A DNA stretch of 64,000 bases from Toxorhynchites rutilus septentrionalis. Lineage: Eukaryota; Arthropoda; Insecta; Diptera; Culicidae. The position numbers were made by a program, and so were the translations under genes. The notes beneath the pieces are model-generated. The model searched no databases, was not told the DNA's origin, and saw only the letters and a list, made by a program, of their open reading frames with translations. The stretch is from contig NC_073746.1 in NCBI RefSeq assembly GCF_029784135.1, positions 11,131,380 to 11,195,379 of the forward strand. The letters are read 5' to 3'. How positions within the stretch are numbered: the stretch's first letter is position 1; the number at the start of each line of letters is the position of its first letter. Of the stretch, positions 1 through 12,900 are shown one piece after another.

Positions 1-1650
1 TCTCACTTTTCGCAGTACACTTCGAGTCAATAAAGTACAACCAATTCCGGCCAGGCACGTATTTCGCATAATTTATTTATACCTCCCAACTCCCAGTGTT
101 TTTTTTGCTGCCCCCTCAAAGTCCTGCCCCGCTTGGTCGCATCGTCACAGGAACAAAAGTGAGTAAAAGACACGTCTCAAGCTTATAAACGACGAAAGAG
201 CATCCCTGCGATCATCGTGTCGTATCTATTGAAAATTCCATTCAAGCATCTCTGAGGCTCTGAGGCCAGCGCTCGACACAAATAGCGTCGAGAGTTAATC
301 CAAATCTTTGAAACGCAACAAACAGCGCGGTTGTTTGATTGTTTTCCCTCCCCAGATGCTCGAGATGCTCCGATTTGAGGAGCAGTTTACAGATAAAATA
401 CATCTTGCTTTGAGTAAATAGAAGCGCGCTAATCGGAACCGGGAGTGCGTGGGTGGATGGGCGAGAATATGTGTGTGTGTCTCGAGACTCTCGCGGGGAA
501 GTCTATTTATTCTTCTATTATGTTTTTTTCTCCTCGTAGTTTTTTTTCCCTCTGCTGTTTATTTTTCCGCCTTCAAACCAAACTCTTCGTGACGACTAAT
601 GAGTGGTAACAAACGACGCGCACATCGCGAACGATGAAAGGCCAAACATTATTGCCGTTTTTCGTTGGCATATTTCTCAATGAAAGTTACGACCCGGGCG
701 GTTTCATTAAGACGAAATCCGTCAGCGGGCCAGAGACCACTCAAAATAGACACGAGCTGATTTCTGGGTTCGGGGAAACCGAATTGAGCCGTCCGCCGCT
801 GCCTCATTATGGTTTGCTCGCGGGTGAAATTATGGGGGTGGATCACGTCGAGCTCACGAATTCGAATTAGTTATACTCTGTTAGAAGCATAGGCCCGCGC
901 GGTCAAGATTTCGGCGCTGGGAAGCAAAATATTTTATTTGCTTCAAATTTCCAACCTGGGAAATTTCTTTCCTGGCTTCGTCTGACGGCAGCAGCTCCGA
1001 TTACCCGGCTGCTTGTCAAACGCTTAACAGCGAATAAATCCACTCGCAAACTCCCCCACCGAGGGAATGTCGTAAACCGTATCTGTGCTCATTCCTTTTC
1101 ATTCATTGTGTTCAGGGACATCTTCCTTGCCGTCATTCTGTCGTTGACACCTCCTCGGCGAACAAATCTCTAACTCAAACAGACTGACGACAGCACAGAC
1201 TCCGCCGTTGTAACACCTCCCAGCACGACAGATCATTTGCTTCCGGGAGAAGTTGGGCGAGGGGAAAATGTTCTAGGATTAAATTAAATTCGAAACAGCG
1301 AAAACCTTGCCGCGAAAATCGATCGTGTTTGGAAACATAGTCTCGGAAGGGTGCGTGTTTGTAATTTATCTGCTGGGAAAGAGCTAATGAATTCACTTTT
1401 TCCAGCTCGCGTTCGCTCAATGGTTATTGATGGTTATCATCCGGCAGGGATGAGTGGGAACGAAGATATGGTAGCAAGGGCTTCGCATTATTCAGGGCGC
1501 GACAAATTCGATTTCCCCGTTTCGATTAAAGATTATTTTGAAAATGGGGTTATTAATTTCAGGAAAAACTTCAATTAAAACTAAACCATCGGTATAGCAA
1601 TTTTTTTTTCTAAAAATGATATGATATGAAACAGATACGGATTTCTGAAA
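1..1650. other. Single-copy sequence, no gene recognised
   Basis: Relatively GC-rich compared with the rest of the window, with CpG-containing stretches and runs of T and C. ORFs here (up to 81 aa) have no recognisable domain. It lies upstream of the ATG exon of the pseudouridine synthase gene and could hold its promoter or a noncoding exon, but I see no element that proves this. Confidence 0.4.
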
Positions 1651-1676
1651 AACATTGTTCTCTTGTAAACATTCAG

Positions 1677-1831
1677 AATTTTTTTTTATCTGTATTATAG
1701 TGACTTTCAACTCATTTGGCTGGTTCTTCACTTCTGCTTCCATTTTTGGAAGAATGTCGGGAGTGAGAATTGAACTCGTGCCCTTTAGCGTGAGAGGCAT
1801 GTATGTTACCACTACGCCAGATCGCCTCCAC
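1677..1831 (-). mobile_element. tRNA-derived SINE, short type
   Basis: On the minus strand a tRNA-like head starts near 1831. It has an A-box-like TGGCGTAGTGG and a B box GAGTTCAATTC (around 1765-1775). A short body follows, ending in ATAATACAGATAAAAAAAA at 1677-1700. This head-body-A-tail layout is that of a pol III-transcribed SINE, and I recognise the type from culicine mosquito genomes. Flanks share TTCAGAA, possibly a short target-site duplication, but this is weak. Confidence 0.7.
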
Positions 1832-2004
1832 TTTCAGAAAATTAATATTAATGTCCACATGAAAGAAATTGTTTTCTTCAATTTTATTTATCAACGACTC
1901 TAAATTATCATAAACATACATTGGCAAACCAATAAGTCTTGCGCAGATTTTCGTGCAAAGTCGTTGTTCGCAGAACATTAGACCCGGATTTTTCTTGCCC
2001 ATAT

Positions 2005-4080
2005 CTATTATAGGTTGGTCCGAAAACTCAACTTTTCACTTTTATTAAAAAATAAATAAGAAAAAACTTTTGAAGTTGAACGGTTTCATTGTGATTAAAC
2101 ATAACAATGTACTAAAAGCTAGAAAAAAATTAGGCAAGTAGCTGTTAGCACTTATCACACCCCTTACTCTATTAATCTAGGGCATTATTGATGAGACTAA
2201 AATAAATTAGAATAATTCTCTACAATAAAACTATTGTACTGTGTTCTATTAGTCAAATCATTTCATTTTTATTTTTTTTTTTATCTTCGCTTATTTTTCG
2301 TCGGCCTATTTCCGCCACTTTAGTGCCAATCGCCGACAACAGGGAGGCGACTCCACCTGTTCCTACCTATCAGACTCAACAACTCATGAGCCGGGCCAAC
2401 TTCTTTTACTTCCCCTCCGAAGGAAGACGTAACCAGAGATTTTTCGCCTCAGAAAATCCCAACGACGCCAGCTGGGATTGAACCCAGGCCGATCGGATTG
2501 TGAGGCTGTTACGCTAACCACACAACCACTGGCGCCGTCAAATCATTTCATTTGATATCAATATTGGGTGGATTGCAAAAAATACATAGTGTATTCTCCA
2601 AGTTAAGTTCGTTCGTTTGATACACATATCCCAATCAACATTTTTGGAGATACTATCGAATCGGCAATTTTGTAGTGATGGACAAATTTGATTTTTCAAG
2701 ATCATGTAATAACCAGTTTGAAATGACAGCAGAGATAAACTGCCATTCTACGCATAATTGTCCCATGTTCCAAAATCAGTAACTGAGAAAAACGCAATCA
2801 ATGTTTTCTCGCATATTTGTCTATCAGAAGCTTTAAGCATTTCAATTTAGCAATACACCGGGTTTTTTATAAGCACCTTACTATTGTTTAATGAAATGTG
2901 ATGAGATCCCCTCACTGAATCAATCATGCTTGATTAGGGGTTTAAAAATTCATGGTGGGACTGTTATGCCTAGAATATCAACATGGGACAATTGAACTTG
3001 ATGTTGTTTTTTGATATACAATAATTTTTTTTTGTGTTTTTTCCAAAAGATTATGCATAGAAATATCGTTTTATGAAGAAATGAGTGATCTGCAACACCT
3101 TCGCAGAATATAAATCTCATCGTTATTAGGCACTAGCAACAAGGTGTACACGTGTTCTGGTAAACTTTTTCTTATTTGTTTGAGAAATAGTTCGTTCTTC
3201 CGAACCAGAAATGAGTGCATTAGCCCTGCTGAAGTGTGACATGAAATTCTTGCTTGAATTTGTACTTGAACCGATTTATTCGATATGGATCTACAAAAAA
3301 ATACATGGTGGGACAGTTATGAATAGAATATCAACATGGGACAATTGAACCTGATGTTGTTTTTTTTTAAAGCTGGGAACAAACTATATGTTTTTTTTGG
3401 TGTTTTTCCGTAAGATCATGCATAAAAACAACGCTAAATAAAACTCTTTAAAAAAGTAATTTGCTAATTTGTGATTGCGGCCATCTTGGATTTGGAGTTT
3501 TCAAGTTATGCGATCTACTATTCAATCCCTTTCATTTGATACCCATAATAACTGGGTCTTGAGAAAAAATATTTATCGCCTATTTGTAGTGGTGGCCATT
3601 TTAAATTTGCATTTTTTGCTACTAGTCATGCCCTTTCGTTTGATACGTTTGGATTAACATTTTTCATAAATAACTGTGTTCTACTAGTCAAGCTCATTCA
3701 TATGATACCCATATTGATGGGAGTTTGAGAAAATATTTAGTCCGCTATTTTGTAGTGGCGCCATCTTAGATTTGTATTTTTCATAAATAACTCTTCTACT
3801 AATGTGTTGTACTAATCAAGCCCCTTTATTTGATACCCATATTGATGAAGTTCTGAAAAAATATGTAATCCGCCATTTTGTAGCGGCCCCCATCTTGGAT
3901 TTTCAAGATCATGAAATACGCAGTTTTATAGTGGCGGCAGGGATAAATGTGTGTTTCAAATTTCATGTCAAAATTTCATTTCATTTTGTTTCAATCGGTC
4001 ACCAGGAAGGGGGTCAGATTTCTATTAATGTAGGACAAATGTGGGGCGCTACAGACAAACACGTTACAAACTTTTTAACT
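2005..4080 (+). repeat. Old dispersed repeat with ~100-bp internal units, interrupted by a SINE
   Basis: The sequence from about 2005 is recovered in inverted orientation around 28080-28260, and the part from 2560 to 4080 is related to the arms and spacer of the palindrome at 28290-29915. Between 3470 and 3930 are irregular ~100-bp units sharing 'TTGATACCCATA', 'CCGC(C/T)ATTTTGTAG' and 'GGATTTGCATTTTTCATAAA'. The tail around 4000-4060 (GGGTCAGATTTCTATTAATG) matches 29295-29320. The long ORF at 3802-4308 is a by-product of these units and not a gene. Confidence 0.65.
2269..2536 (-). mobile_element. tRNA-derived SINE (Feilai-like) with 17-bp target-site duplication
   Basis: Read on the minus strand it starts GGCGCCAGTGGTTGTGTGGT. 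It has a B box GGGTTCAATCC, then a body of about 190 bp, and ends in a poly(A) tail (poly-T at 2270-2283 on +). The 268-bp length and tRNA-like head resemble the Feilai family of Aedes; I give that name from memory. Both sides carry the same 17 bp, GTCAAATCATTTCATTT, at 2252-2268 and 2537-2553. The empty site survives at 29047-29065 in another copy of the host repeat, which proves the insertion. Confidence 0.9.
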
Positions 4081-5749
4081 ACTGGACACAAAAATCATTT
4101 TCGAAAAAATATGAATTTCAGACCACCCTTAAATGGAAATGGGCACCATAATGAAAAAATAAAAAAACTACCGGTCGAAACTACCACTTTTCACGAAAAT
4201 CTGAGCACCACTTTGTCGGTTTGGCATGGAATGGCTGTTTACAAAATGAAGATATTCAAAATAACAATGCTTGCAAAGGCCAACTTCGGTACATTTTACG
4301 AACATTAAAAACTTGCAATAAATAACAAACGTTTGAGGATTGGTTCAAAAATCCCTATGTACAGAAGTGAAAAAATATTTTCGAGACGATAACTTAAGCA
4401 ACAAAATTATTGGGTATGTATACATACACATATTCTATGTAACATGAAGTCGATTCATTTTTGTTTATAGATTATTGTTTGTTTTATGTATGTATATTGT
4501 ATGTTATGCACATTTTTATTATGTTATATTATGTATGTATTTTAGATTTAAATGAAATAAATTTAAATGAATTCAATTCTTAACTCAAATTAAATTAAAA
4601 AAAAGGCATTTTGAATGATAAACCATGTTATATATTTAACAATTTTGGAACCGACCTGATTGAATTTGTATTAGTTTGTATTGGAATAATTGATTCATTA
4701 TACGGCTTTTCGCTTTGCGGCCAAACTTTGTGGAACGTATCTAGGGCGTAAAGCGAGGTATGGGTGTACCTTGTATTTCGCCTTGCTAAACATTTAAAAA
4801 AAAATGACATTCGAGGAAATGTATCGATTCGAACAAAATGGGCCCAAATATTCTCAGTGCTTTGGAATGCAGCTGATGACCCTAATCTACGACATGTACA
4901 GATGTTCAAAAATTGATTGTATTATTTGTTTTTTTTTCAAACTCTCTACGATATAACCCTTCGTGAATAGGAAAAAAATTGAATAAATCAGTACAAAATT
5001 TTTGCCGAAAAAAATAGAATATCCCAAATAATTTGCCGTCAAATGAATTAAATTTTAGAGAACAATATTAGATTTGATTTCGAATTTTTGAAGCGTTAGA
5101 GTATTCACAACCGTGACTAGTGATGTCCGGTAATCGCTTGACTGATCAGTTTATCCGTTAATGACTGCGAAAAAAATCATCGCGATTGCTACATAATCAA
5201 TAATCGAAGCGAACGAATAAATTGCGTTGATTAGTTCATCATAGAGCAGAGAGTACAGCACAACAATTTATTTTTCGATAAATTGTTTGATTAAACTAAT
5301 TTACAATTTGTTGATGTGAAGTGATGTTAAGACAGAGAACAGCTTGAAAGCTTTTGTTTTTATCAGCGTTGCGGACTGAAAAAAGACGGAAAACTTTTGA
5401 AATCATTCCAATAGAAATAATCAACAAAAATTTACTCACCCGTTGTCGACAAGAATATTTCAAACTGAATTCTATCAAATCATAGTTTTTTTTTTTGGGA
5501 AAGTATACCCTGTTCTAAAATCCCTCGTAATACTTCACCCATCTTGAATCCCTCATATTTTACTTTGTAAAACATTCCAAAAATATTCAAAATGTGCAAT
5601 ACGCTATACGCTCGATTCGAATTTCCTAATAGACCCAATGTACATTAGGTGGGGGAATTGTCCGATTTGGGTCAAAGAAGCACCGCTTTGTTGTAAAACT
5701 TGTTGCCATTCTAACTCATAATATGAACTCATAATATCTCTTTCCTAAA
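4081..5749. other. AT-rich intergenic sequence, no gene recognised
   Basis: Low-complexity AT-rich DNA with homopolymer runs. A block around 5090-5170 with 'GTGACTAGTGATGTCCGGT' recurs at 6897-6960, so these are two copies of an unclassified short repeat about 1.8 kb apart. ORFs of 60-93 aa show no family resemblance. Confidence 0.5.
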
Positions 5750-6420
5750 AGTATTGGTTGGCAAAAAAAAACCCTAGCAATAGATTTTTATAATCTTCTC
5801 TTGATTCGAATTTCTTATCACTCAGGAAGTTTTGCAATGCGAGAAAAAGGTGGTAATCTCTTAGTGCCAGGTCAGGACTATATGGTGGATGCATTAAAAC
5901 ATATCAATCAAGCTCCCGGCTCCCGGTTGGCTAATTCTGTACGTTTTTGGTAAATCTCTAGTTTCAAGGGGCCAATTTGTTGACAGTAGAGATCTGAATT
6001 TAGCGCACTAAAAAAATAAAAAATAAAAAACATAAACATAAACATAAAAAATTTAATTTGAAGCCAGGGGCGGGTGAGTATTCTGGATAGGCTCGCCTAG
6101 TTAAGAAGTGAAATATGTCTACCAAGAATAAAATTGCATGTATTTTACTGCTACATTAACGGCACCATAAACACCATTTACAATTTCAGCGGTCTGGTTT
6201 GCACTTTCGCCTGTATAAAGGAAAAAGTAGAAAATGTACCGAATTTTCTCTTTGTTGACTTCCATTGTTAACACCCTGTAACTCACAAATGAATGGAACA
6301 AACAAAAAACAGTGTGAAATGTCACCTAAACTGTAACCTAAACTTGAAACTATATGATCGATATTATGCAAAATATCGATCACTACAACCAGCTACTGAG
6401 TGAATAATGGACTTCTTTTT
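5750..6420 (-). pseudogene. Mariner-type transposon relic
   Basis: On the minus strand, around 6160-6270, the start of a mariner transposase is readable: MEVNKEKIRYIF, then GESANQTAEIVNGVYGAVNV. This is the N-terminal helix-turn-helix region of irritans/mellifera-type mariners. Near 5830-5930 a badly mutated piece matches the transposase part that includes the 'HPPYSPDLAPSD' region. A terminal-like TTGGTTGGCAAAAAAA lies at 5755-5770. The middle is missing and frames are broken, so it is dead. It is a different and older copy than the mariner at 26709-28003. Confidence 0.65.
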
Positions 6421-7036
6421 CATCAACCTAATATTCAAAATTAAGTTTTGTCAAATTTAAATTAGTGAAAAAAAAAGTTTTCATAGTTCAGTTTAAATTT
6501 TTCATTAACAACACAGCGTATTCAATAATAATAATATAAATAATTAATTTTAAATAATGAATATTAAATAATAAAATATGAAATATTAATTTTGACAAGA
6601 TCATTGATCCGAGAATTCTGATTTTGCTTTGATCGTCTCCAGTACATTCGAATGTAATTACTGACCCTGACCTTAACCATTTGATTACTGCTCTTACATA
6701 TGTATAGATGTGACCCATTAATTTATAAAAACTTCTTGAAATGAGATGGCTTTCCAATGGTTTTTTTTGTAAAAAAAAATACAGAATTGACCTCTGAAAG
6801 CGTTACAATACATTTTACAATCGTCCATGTGTTGAGTAAATCGAGTTTTAAATGAAGAAACTACAGATAGATATCATTCCGAGTTTGATCCTTCAATATG
6901 AGAGCATTTACAGCCGTGACTAGTGATGTCCGGTCATTATTCGATTTTACGAATGATCTATTGATGTCTGCATAAAACGATTATGATTATATGTTTTTTA
7001 TTTATTTATTTTGGCTTAGCATCTTTACAACATGGC

Positions 7037-7782
7037 ATAGGAATAGGAATAGGAATAGGAATAGGAATAGGAATAGGAATAGGAATAGGAATAGGAATAG
7101 GAATAGGAATAGGAATAGGAATAGGAATAGGAATAGGAATAGGAATAGGAATAGGAATAGGAATAGGAATAGGAATAGGAATAGGAATAGGAATAGGAAT
7201 AGGAATAGGAATAGGAATAGGAATAGGAATAGGAATAGGAATAGGAATAGGAATAGGAATAGGAATAGGAATAGGAATAGGAATAGGAATAGGAATAGGA
7301 ATAGGAATAGGAATAGGAATAGGAATAGGAATAGGAATAGGAATAGGAATAGGAATAGGAATAGGAATAGGAATAGGAATAGGAATAGGAATAGGAATAG
7401 GAATAGGAATAGGAATAGGAATAGGAATAGGAATAGGAATAGGAATAGGAATAGGAATAGGAATAGGAATAGGAATAGGAATAGGAATAGGAATAGGAAT
7501 AGGAATAGGAATAGGAATAGGAATAGGAATAGGAATAGGAATAGGAATAGGAATAGGAATAGGAATAGGAATAGGAATAGGAATAGGAATAGGAATAGGA
7601 ATAGGAATAGGAATAGGAATAGGAATAGGAATAGGAATAGGAATAGGAATAGGAATAGGAATAGGAATAGGAATAGGAATAGGAATAGGAATAGGAATAG
7701 GAATAGGAATAGGAATAGGAATAGGAATAGGAATGGGAATAGGAATAGGAATAGGAATAGGAATATGAATGGGAATAGGAAT
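7037..7782. repeat. Hexamer satellite (AGGAAT)n, about 116 perfect copies
   Basis: The unit AGGAAT runs without a single mismatch from 7037 to 7734 (about 116 copies), then has a few substitutions up to 7782. Because the unit is a multiple of three, every frame is open for hundreds of codons, giving Gly-Ile, Asn-Arg and (minus strand) Pro-Ile dipeptide ORFs. These are artefacts of the repeat. Copy number may be limited by assembly. Confidence 0.98.
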
Positions 7783-7915
7783 AGAGCGAATAGAGCGAAT
7801 AGAGCGAATAGAGCGAATAGAGCGAATAGAGCGAATAGAGCGAATAGAGCGAATAGAGCGAATAGAGCGAATAGAGCGAATAGAGCGAATAAAGCGAATA
7901 GAACGAATAGAGCGA
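7780..7915. repeat. 9-mer tandem repeat (AATAGAGCG)n abutting the hexamer satellite
   Basis: About 15 copies of AATAGAGCG follow the hexamer array directly, with changes only in the last few units. The 9-mer shares 'AATAG' with the hexamer (AATAGG versus AATAGAGCG). It probably arose from a hexamer unit that gained three bases and then expanded. Confidence 0.95.
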
Positions 7916-8257
7916 TGAGAGTGGTTAGAGCGAACGTAATTTGGCAAATTAATGAATAAGAAGTGAAAGTATGATGATTATCAAGATACCCGATTCAGAT
8001 TATCATATCGGCATTTTGCATATTCTCTTCAAGTTAAACTTTGAACTCATTACCCTGATCTAGGCAAAATCTTTAAAGTTTTAAATTTTAGATGTTGGAC
8101 TGGGGATTCATATCCAAATATATTTCTTCTCCATGTCCCATATGAATTCAAGATTCATTACTCATATTCAGATTACCAAACACAAATTCTATGCTCAAAA
8201 TCCGGATTCACACTTACGCCTGTTCCAAATTAAAATGTCCCGTAACCATTATGAATA

Positions 8258-8758
8258 CAGGGCGGACTCGATTATATACAGTCCAGAATCTCTCTGAGAA
8301 AAATCATTCTACGCATATGTTCGAATTTCAACAATGACAAAATTATAGAACTTTTTTTTTTGTTTAGAACTATGTTGCCTCAAATCGGCTCTACATTCAA
8401 AAGTATGCTACGGAAGACGATTCTTTGAAGTTGTAGTAACAAACTGGATTGTTTCCATCAACCAAATTAAAGCTATCTAACCAATCTACAATTTGTTCTT
8501 AGACACTCAACTTCTATATTTCTTAATTTCGCTGCAATATCAATATAACACTTTCTGGTGAAAAATTCAAGCAAAATCTTAAAAAAATCACGATTTTTAT
8601 CCAACTGCCACTAAATTTTCACCTTAACACTGAAAGGTTACATTTACACTTTCTTCTTTCAATTCTTTATATCTCAAATATGAAAAAAAAATTAAACTGT
8701 TCATGATCGACCCCAAAACTGTACATAATCGAAACATATATAATGGAGTCCGATCTTT
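8258..8758. mobile_element. Pogo-like MITE, ~500 bp
   Basis: The left end is TA|CAGGGCGGACTCGATTATAT. The right end, read in reverse, gives a diverged copy (GATCGGACTCCATTATATAT). The interior includes CTACGCATATGTTCGAATTTCAAC, which recurs at 61640 and, inverted, near 32760-32780, so at least three copies of the family lie in this window. The TIR form (CAG..CGGACTCGATTAT with TA target) matches pogo/Tigger-type transposons. There is no coding capacity. Confidence 0.75.
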
Positions 8759-8859
8759 ACTAGATTCCATAATTCGTATTTCAGAATCCAAATTTCCAGT
8801 GATTTAACTTTAAAGGTGAAAAAAGTTACAATTAGACCCATCTGAAAAATTAGAAGATT

Positions 8860-9170
8860 GGTGTCCAGGACACGACCGAATTGTTAACGTAAGACTTCAA
8901 AACTGTTGTCAGCGGGAACAAACACAGAAATTAACGATCAAACATTTTAGTTTTAAAAATTACAGTTTTCCATCATTACCATTTACGTTAAAAAACAAAA
9001 GAAAAAATATGTGTGTCTGAAGCAAAAAAAAAACCCGTTTTTTTGGCATAACGAAAATTAGAAATTCGTCCGCAGCAAAAAGAGTTATTAACGTAAATAT
9101 TATTTTACAAAAACGTGACCGTTATCTGGTTTGGAATTTATACTGAAAAACGTAGTCCTACGTCAAAAAA
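8860..9170. repeat. Short copy of the 'ACGTAGNNCTACGTC' repeat family
   Basis: It starts with GGTGTCCAGGACACGACCGA and ends with AACGTAGTCCTACGTCAAAA. The same two ends bound a longer copy at 17900-19160, and the right end recurs at 61330. I do not recognise the family, and the interior has no ORF. Confidence 0.55.
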
Positions 9171-9483
9171 TATTGATAAAATATCCAAAATAATAATAAG
9201 GTGTTGGAATTACTTTATTGCTTTTGATAGAAAAAATAATTTAACTGCGAATATCTCGTATCAGTATTTGGATGCTCTGTTAAACTTTTATGTTATTCCT
9301 TCATCTTTTGCTTCATCTTTTTTTCTGCATAATTTGTAGCATTCAGAGCCATCTTCGGGAAATTGGGTGTTTTGGAACCTGTTTCGATAAACGATACCAC
9401 TGAATTGTCTAACAGCTGACTAAATCGAAGCAAATGTTTGCAGTGTCCATGTAGTTTTCAATATATAGTAGAATGCGTTTTTA

Positions 9484-9921
9484 CAGGTAAACTTCGATAT
9501 AACGTACATTTCACTTTCAAAATTGTACGTTGTATCGAATTGTACGTTATATCGAAGCATAATAAAGTACTCACAAACGTAGTCTATAATACATTATTGT
9601 GTTGCTGTTTTAGTAAAGTTAATGAATAACTTCAATCAGAAGACGAAGCCAGCCTTTCTCATGATGTTTTCCTTCGTACTGTTGATTAAAGCATGGTTCA
9701 TTTAGAATCCGTAATCACAAATCCAGCTGTATTTCGGGATTTATTGAAGGTACAAAACCTGTTTTAGCATCACAAGACAGGTAATTCATTCTTCTATCAG
9801 AAAAAAAATATTGAAAAAAATTTTCCTTTACACTTTGGAAATGTGTACGTTATATCGAGGTAAAATGTACGTTATATCGAGTGACGTTATATCGAGGGTA
9901 CGTTATATCGAAGTTTCCCTG
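9484..9921. mobile_element. MITE with 'CTTCGATATAACGTAC' inverted repeats
   Basis: The left TIR CAGGTAAACTTCGATATAAC and the right TIR (reverse CAGGGAAACTTCGATATAAC) are flanked by TA on both sides (9482-9483 and 9922-9923). Additional copies of 'GTACGTTATATCGA' lie inside each end (9520-9560 and 9845-9900). TA target and CAGG ends fit a Tc1/mariner or pogo non-autonomous element. No protein is encoded. Confidence 0.85.
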
Positions 9922-12900
9922 TACTCTTTTTTTTTACAGTTTTATAGTTCATGGTTTTATTTGTGACTAAAACTTCGGTATTGTTTACAGCTGCAAAGGC
10001 GTTACCATTTATTATATTTTTTGGCCATATCCGAATGTCCTGGGTACTGCTCTAATTGTACTCTCAATGTATTTAAATACAGCCTCCAATCGTAATTTCA
10101 ACGACAACGTGTACTATAATAATTTATCCAAACGAATGTTTGGAGACATCGCCAACGGTACAGCTCGACGAAATTCAGCGATTCTGTCATTTTTTAACTT
10201 GAACTAAAATAATTTTTTACTGTCGGCTTCCATCTGTCACAATTTTTTTAACTAAATGATTTTAAACAAAACTTCTACCGCTGATAGAAGATAGCTATTT
10301 CCTCAAACTGCTATCAAAAAACTCCAGAACCGTCTACTTAAAAATACTACAGCGAAATTGACAGTGCGTTCAGATTTTAAATGATCATCGCACTCCATAT
10401 TTTTTCCCTCCCACGCCTGCCTGATTGCCTGAAAACAAATAAATTGGAGATAATCCACTCAGAATGGTTTTATAAATATTAAAAGCTAACGAACACATGC
10501 ACACACTCCAAAACCATTAATAATGTTATCTCGCCTCCTACAGACAGCCCGGGGCCACACTTCGGCTCCGGTAAAAACTCTCATTTTCGCAACGGCTCGA
10601 ATCAAAAGCGCACCGTTATTCGCATAAACGCCGCAGCAGCGGACTCGGTCGTAAATCCTTCGAACGCTAGCCGCCCCAAAAACCTACCCGATTTGTCGTC
10701 GTCATCATTTGGCGGCATTTTATTATCATCCCAACAAGAAGAACAACACAGAGAAAAGAAAAAAAAAGACGCCAGCGCGATGAATATGTTGAAGATGATT
10801 TTTATGGAGCATAATGTAATCTCAGCTTTCCACACAGACCGTAAAATTTCCCCAAGACAAACACACAAAACAAATCGGAACGACGAGAGCATTCTAACAT
10901 GATAGAATACTACAACAGAAAATACTCAAAGCATACAAACATCCGAGTGCGAAAAAATAGGCAGCTGTCGGAATCGGTACGTGGTGTAAATAAAATACTC
11001 ATTTTCTGACTTTCACGCTGGCGCGCAAAAAAACCAAAGAAAATTTAAATCACTAACCGAAGTTTGTTTAAATGATCTGCAGACGCAGATCGCAGGAGAT
11101 GGAACGAAAAGAGAGAAAAAAAAAAGAAAAGTGTCCAGAAGTGGCCAGAATCATGCACGCATGAATGGAACCAGTCTAGACTTGGGGGCTCCGCTCGGAA
11201 CGAGTGGCGCAGAGAGAGGTTAACGAACCAAGCTTCTTGAAGTGCGGGTTCGAATATTAAACAGGCGGGGATTTGCGGTGTTCCTTATCGACCCCTCATC
11301 CGCATCCCCAATCGCATCCATTACGTAAGTAGAGGAGGATGAATTAATAACTGAACATTTTACGGAAACAGCATTCCGTTGCGTCGATTGTGTTCTTATG
11401 ATTTGGAGAGGGAGAATCAGCTGGAGCAGCTGTGTTTTCAAAGTGGAAAACCTGGTCTGCGCGTTCGTGCATTCCATATGGCTGGCAAAGCACCGTTGTG
11501 GGTGGGGTGTATGAATCGGAAATCGATAAGTTGTATGAATGATTACGTTTTGTGTTGGCAGCAAGACGCACAAAGCCGGCAAATCTGTGGCTGAGCCGTG
11601 GGGCCATATGGTTTGCGTTATTAATTTTCCCGCTCCGGCGGCAATCAAAAGCGGTAAATGATGTTCCAGGCCGATTTTAACGATCAGCGTTTTGAAACGT
11701 TTTCATAGCCGTTCAATTTGCGCTAATGAAACAATAAAGATAATCTTTTTTTTTGCTGTGCTCACACACTCTCAGCAGTTCGGTTCGCAGCGGTTTCAAG
11801 CAGATTTTGATTTTTCCCGTTGAATGAATACGACGCACGGAGATAAAATCTCCGCGATGGAATTTTGCTCGATGCATTCCAAATATAATTGCTGTGTGCA
11901 AAACTAACAACATCCCGATGAATGACTTCAAACAATTTTGAAACGGAAACGGTGCACACAAAACACAACCTCACAACCTTACGTGAGAACTCCCAACGTC
12001 GGAAAGTATCAAGCTTTCCGGTTCCCATAATGCGACAGAAATGATTCACAGGTTTGTGTCAGTTCATGCAAATTCAATTTGCAGGTAGTATAAATTTGAA
12101 TAACCTTTTCGTGATAAAGCGGCTTGTTGTTTGCACGGAAAAAGGGGAAAACTAGTCTCACAGATTGCTTTTTCCCGCTTTGACTGGGTTTGTAGAATGA
12201 GGGGTGCATATCCTATGTGGAAGTTCTCTATCCGTTTTGTTTTCTTCCGCAGTGTGTTGTAAAAATTTGAATGCCGAACCCGAACTGTTTGCGCGTAGTA
12301 ATAATGATTGGACCGATAGTATGTATCCCTTTTGGATAGGTTTTGCATTCCAGATTTTGTGAGTTTTTTGAAGCGAATATTTTTTACCAATATTGTATTA
12401 AAATACCAGGAGCGTGAGGCATATGGTTCGATTTTTTGCTCTTAAAACATTGAAGCATGTCACGGAAGGATCCGACCATACGTTGTAAACAAATAAAATT
12501 GGGAGTGTGTCAGATACTACATCAAAAGAATGATCAATGGTATGATAAATTCCAACAGATTTAGTGATACGTTCACCGTTTACAAAAAAGAATATTATTT
12601 CTTCACGTTTTTCCCCCTGGGTGGAAATATGTGTCAATTCACAAAGCAAGTAAACGAGCAGAACAGTTTCAAACAGCTTTCTGTAGTATGGGAGCGAACA
12701 GTTTTTTCACACCTCTATAAAACAATAAATTCTATGTAATGCCCCCGAAGCTTGTATTGTTTGCAACCCGGCAAACTTCGTCTTGCCCAAAATTTATTTT
12801 TCGTTATCACATCCACGTTTTCTTTCCACTTTCGAACGAAGATCAATTTCGTTAGCGAAAACATCAAATTGATTAATAACGCTTGTCAATATGTAATTGT

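Noticed and set aside
1757..1831. Possible functional tRNA gene on the minus strand (also near 2536, 30060 and 36740)
   Set aside because: Only A- and B-box-like blocks are present. They lead into SINE bodies with A tails, and no complete cloverleaf can be formed.
3802..4308. 168-codon ORF
   Set aside because: It lies across noncoding ~100-bp repeat units that recur at 28.3-29.9 kb with stops in other positions.
6983..7959. ORFs of 261-322 codons of Gly-Ile, Asn-Arg or Pro-Ile dipeptides
   Set aside because: They are translations of a hexamer satellite whose unit length is a multiple of three. All frames on both strands stay open, so this is not coding evidence.
11220..11648. 142-codon minus-strand ORF in a GC-richer unique region
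   Set aside because: No recognisable domain, overlapping ORFs in other frames on both strands, and no splice or promoter support.
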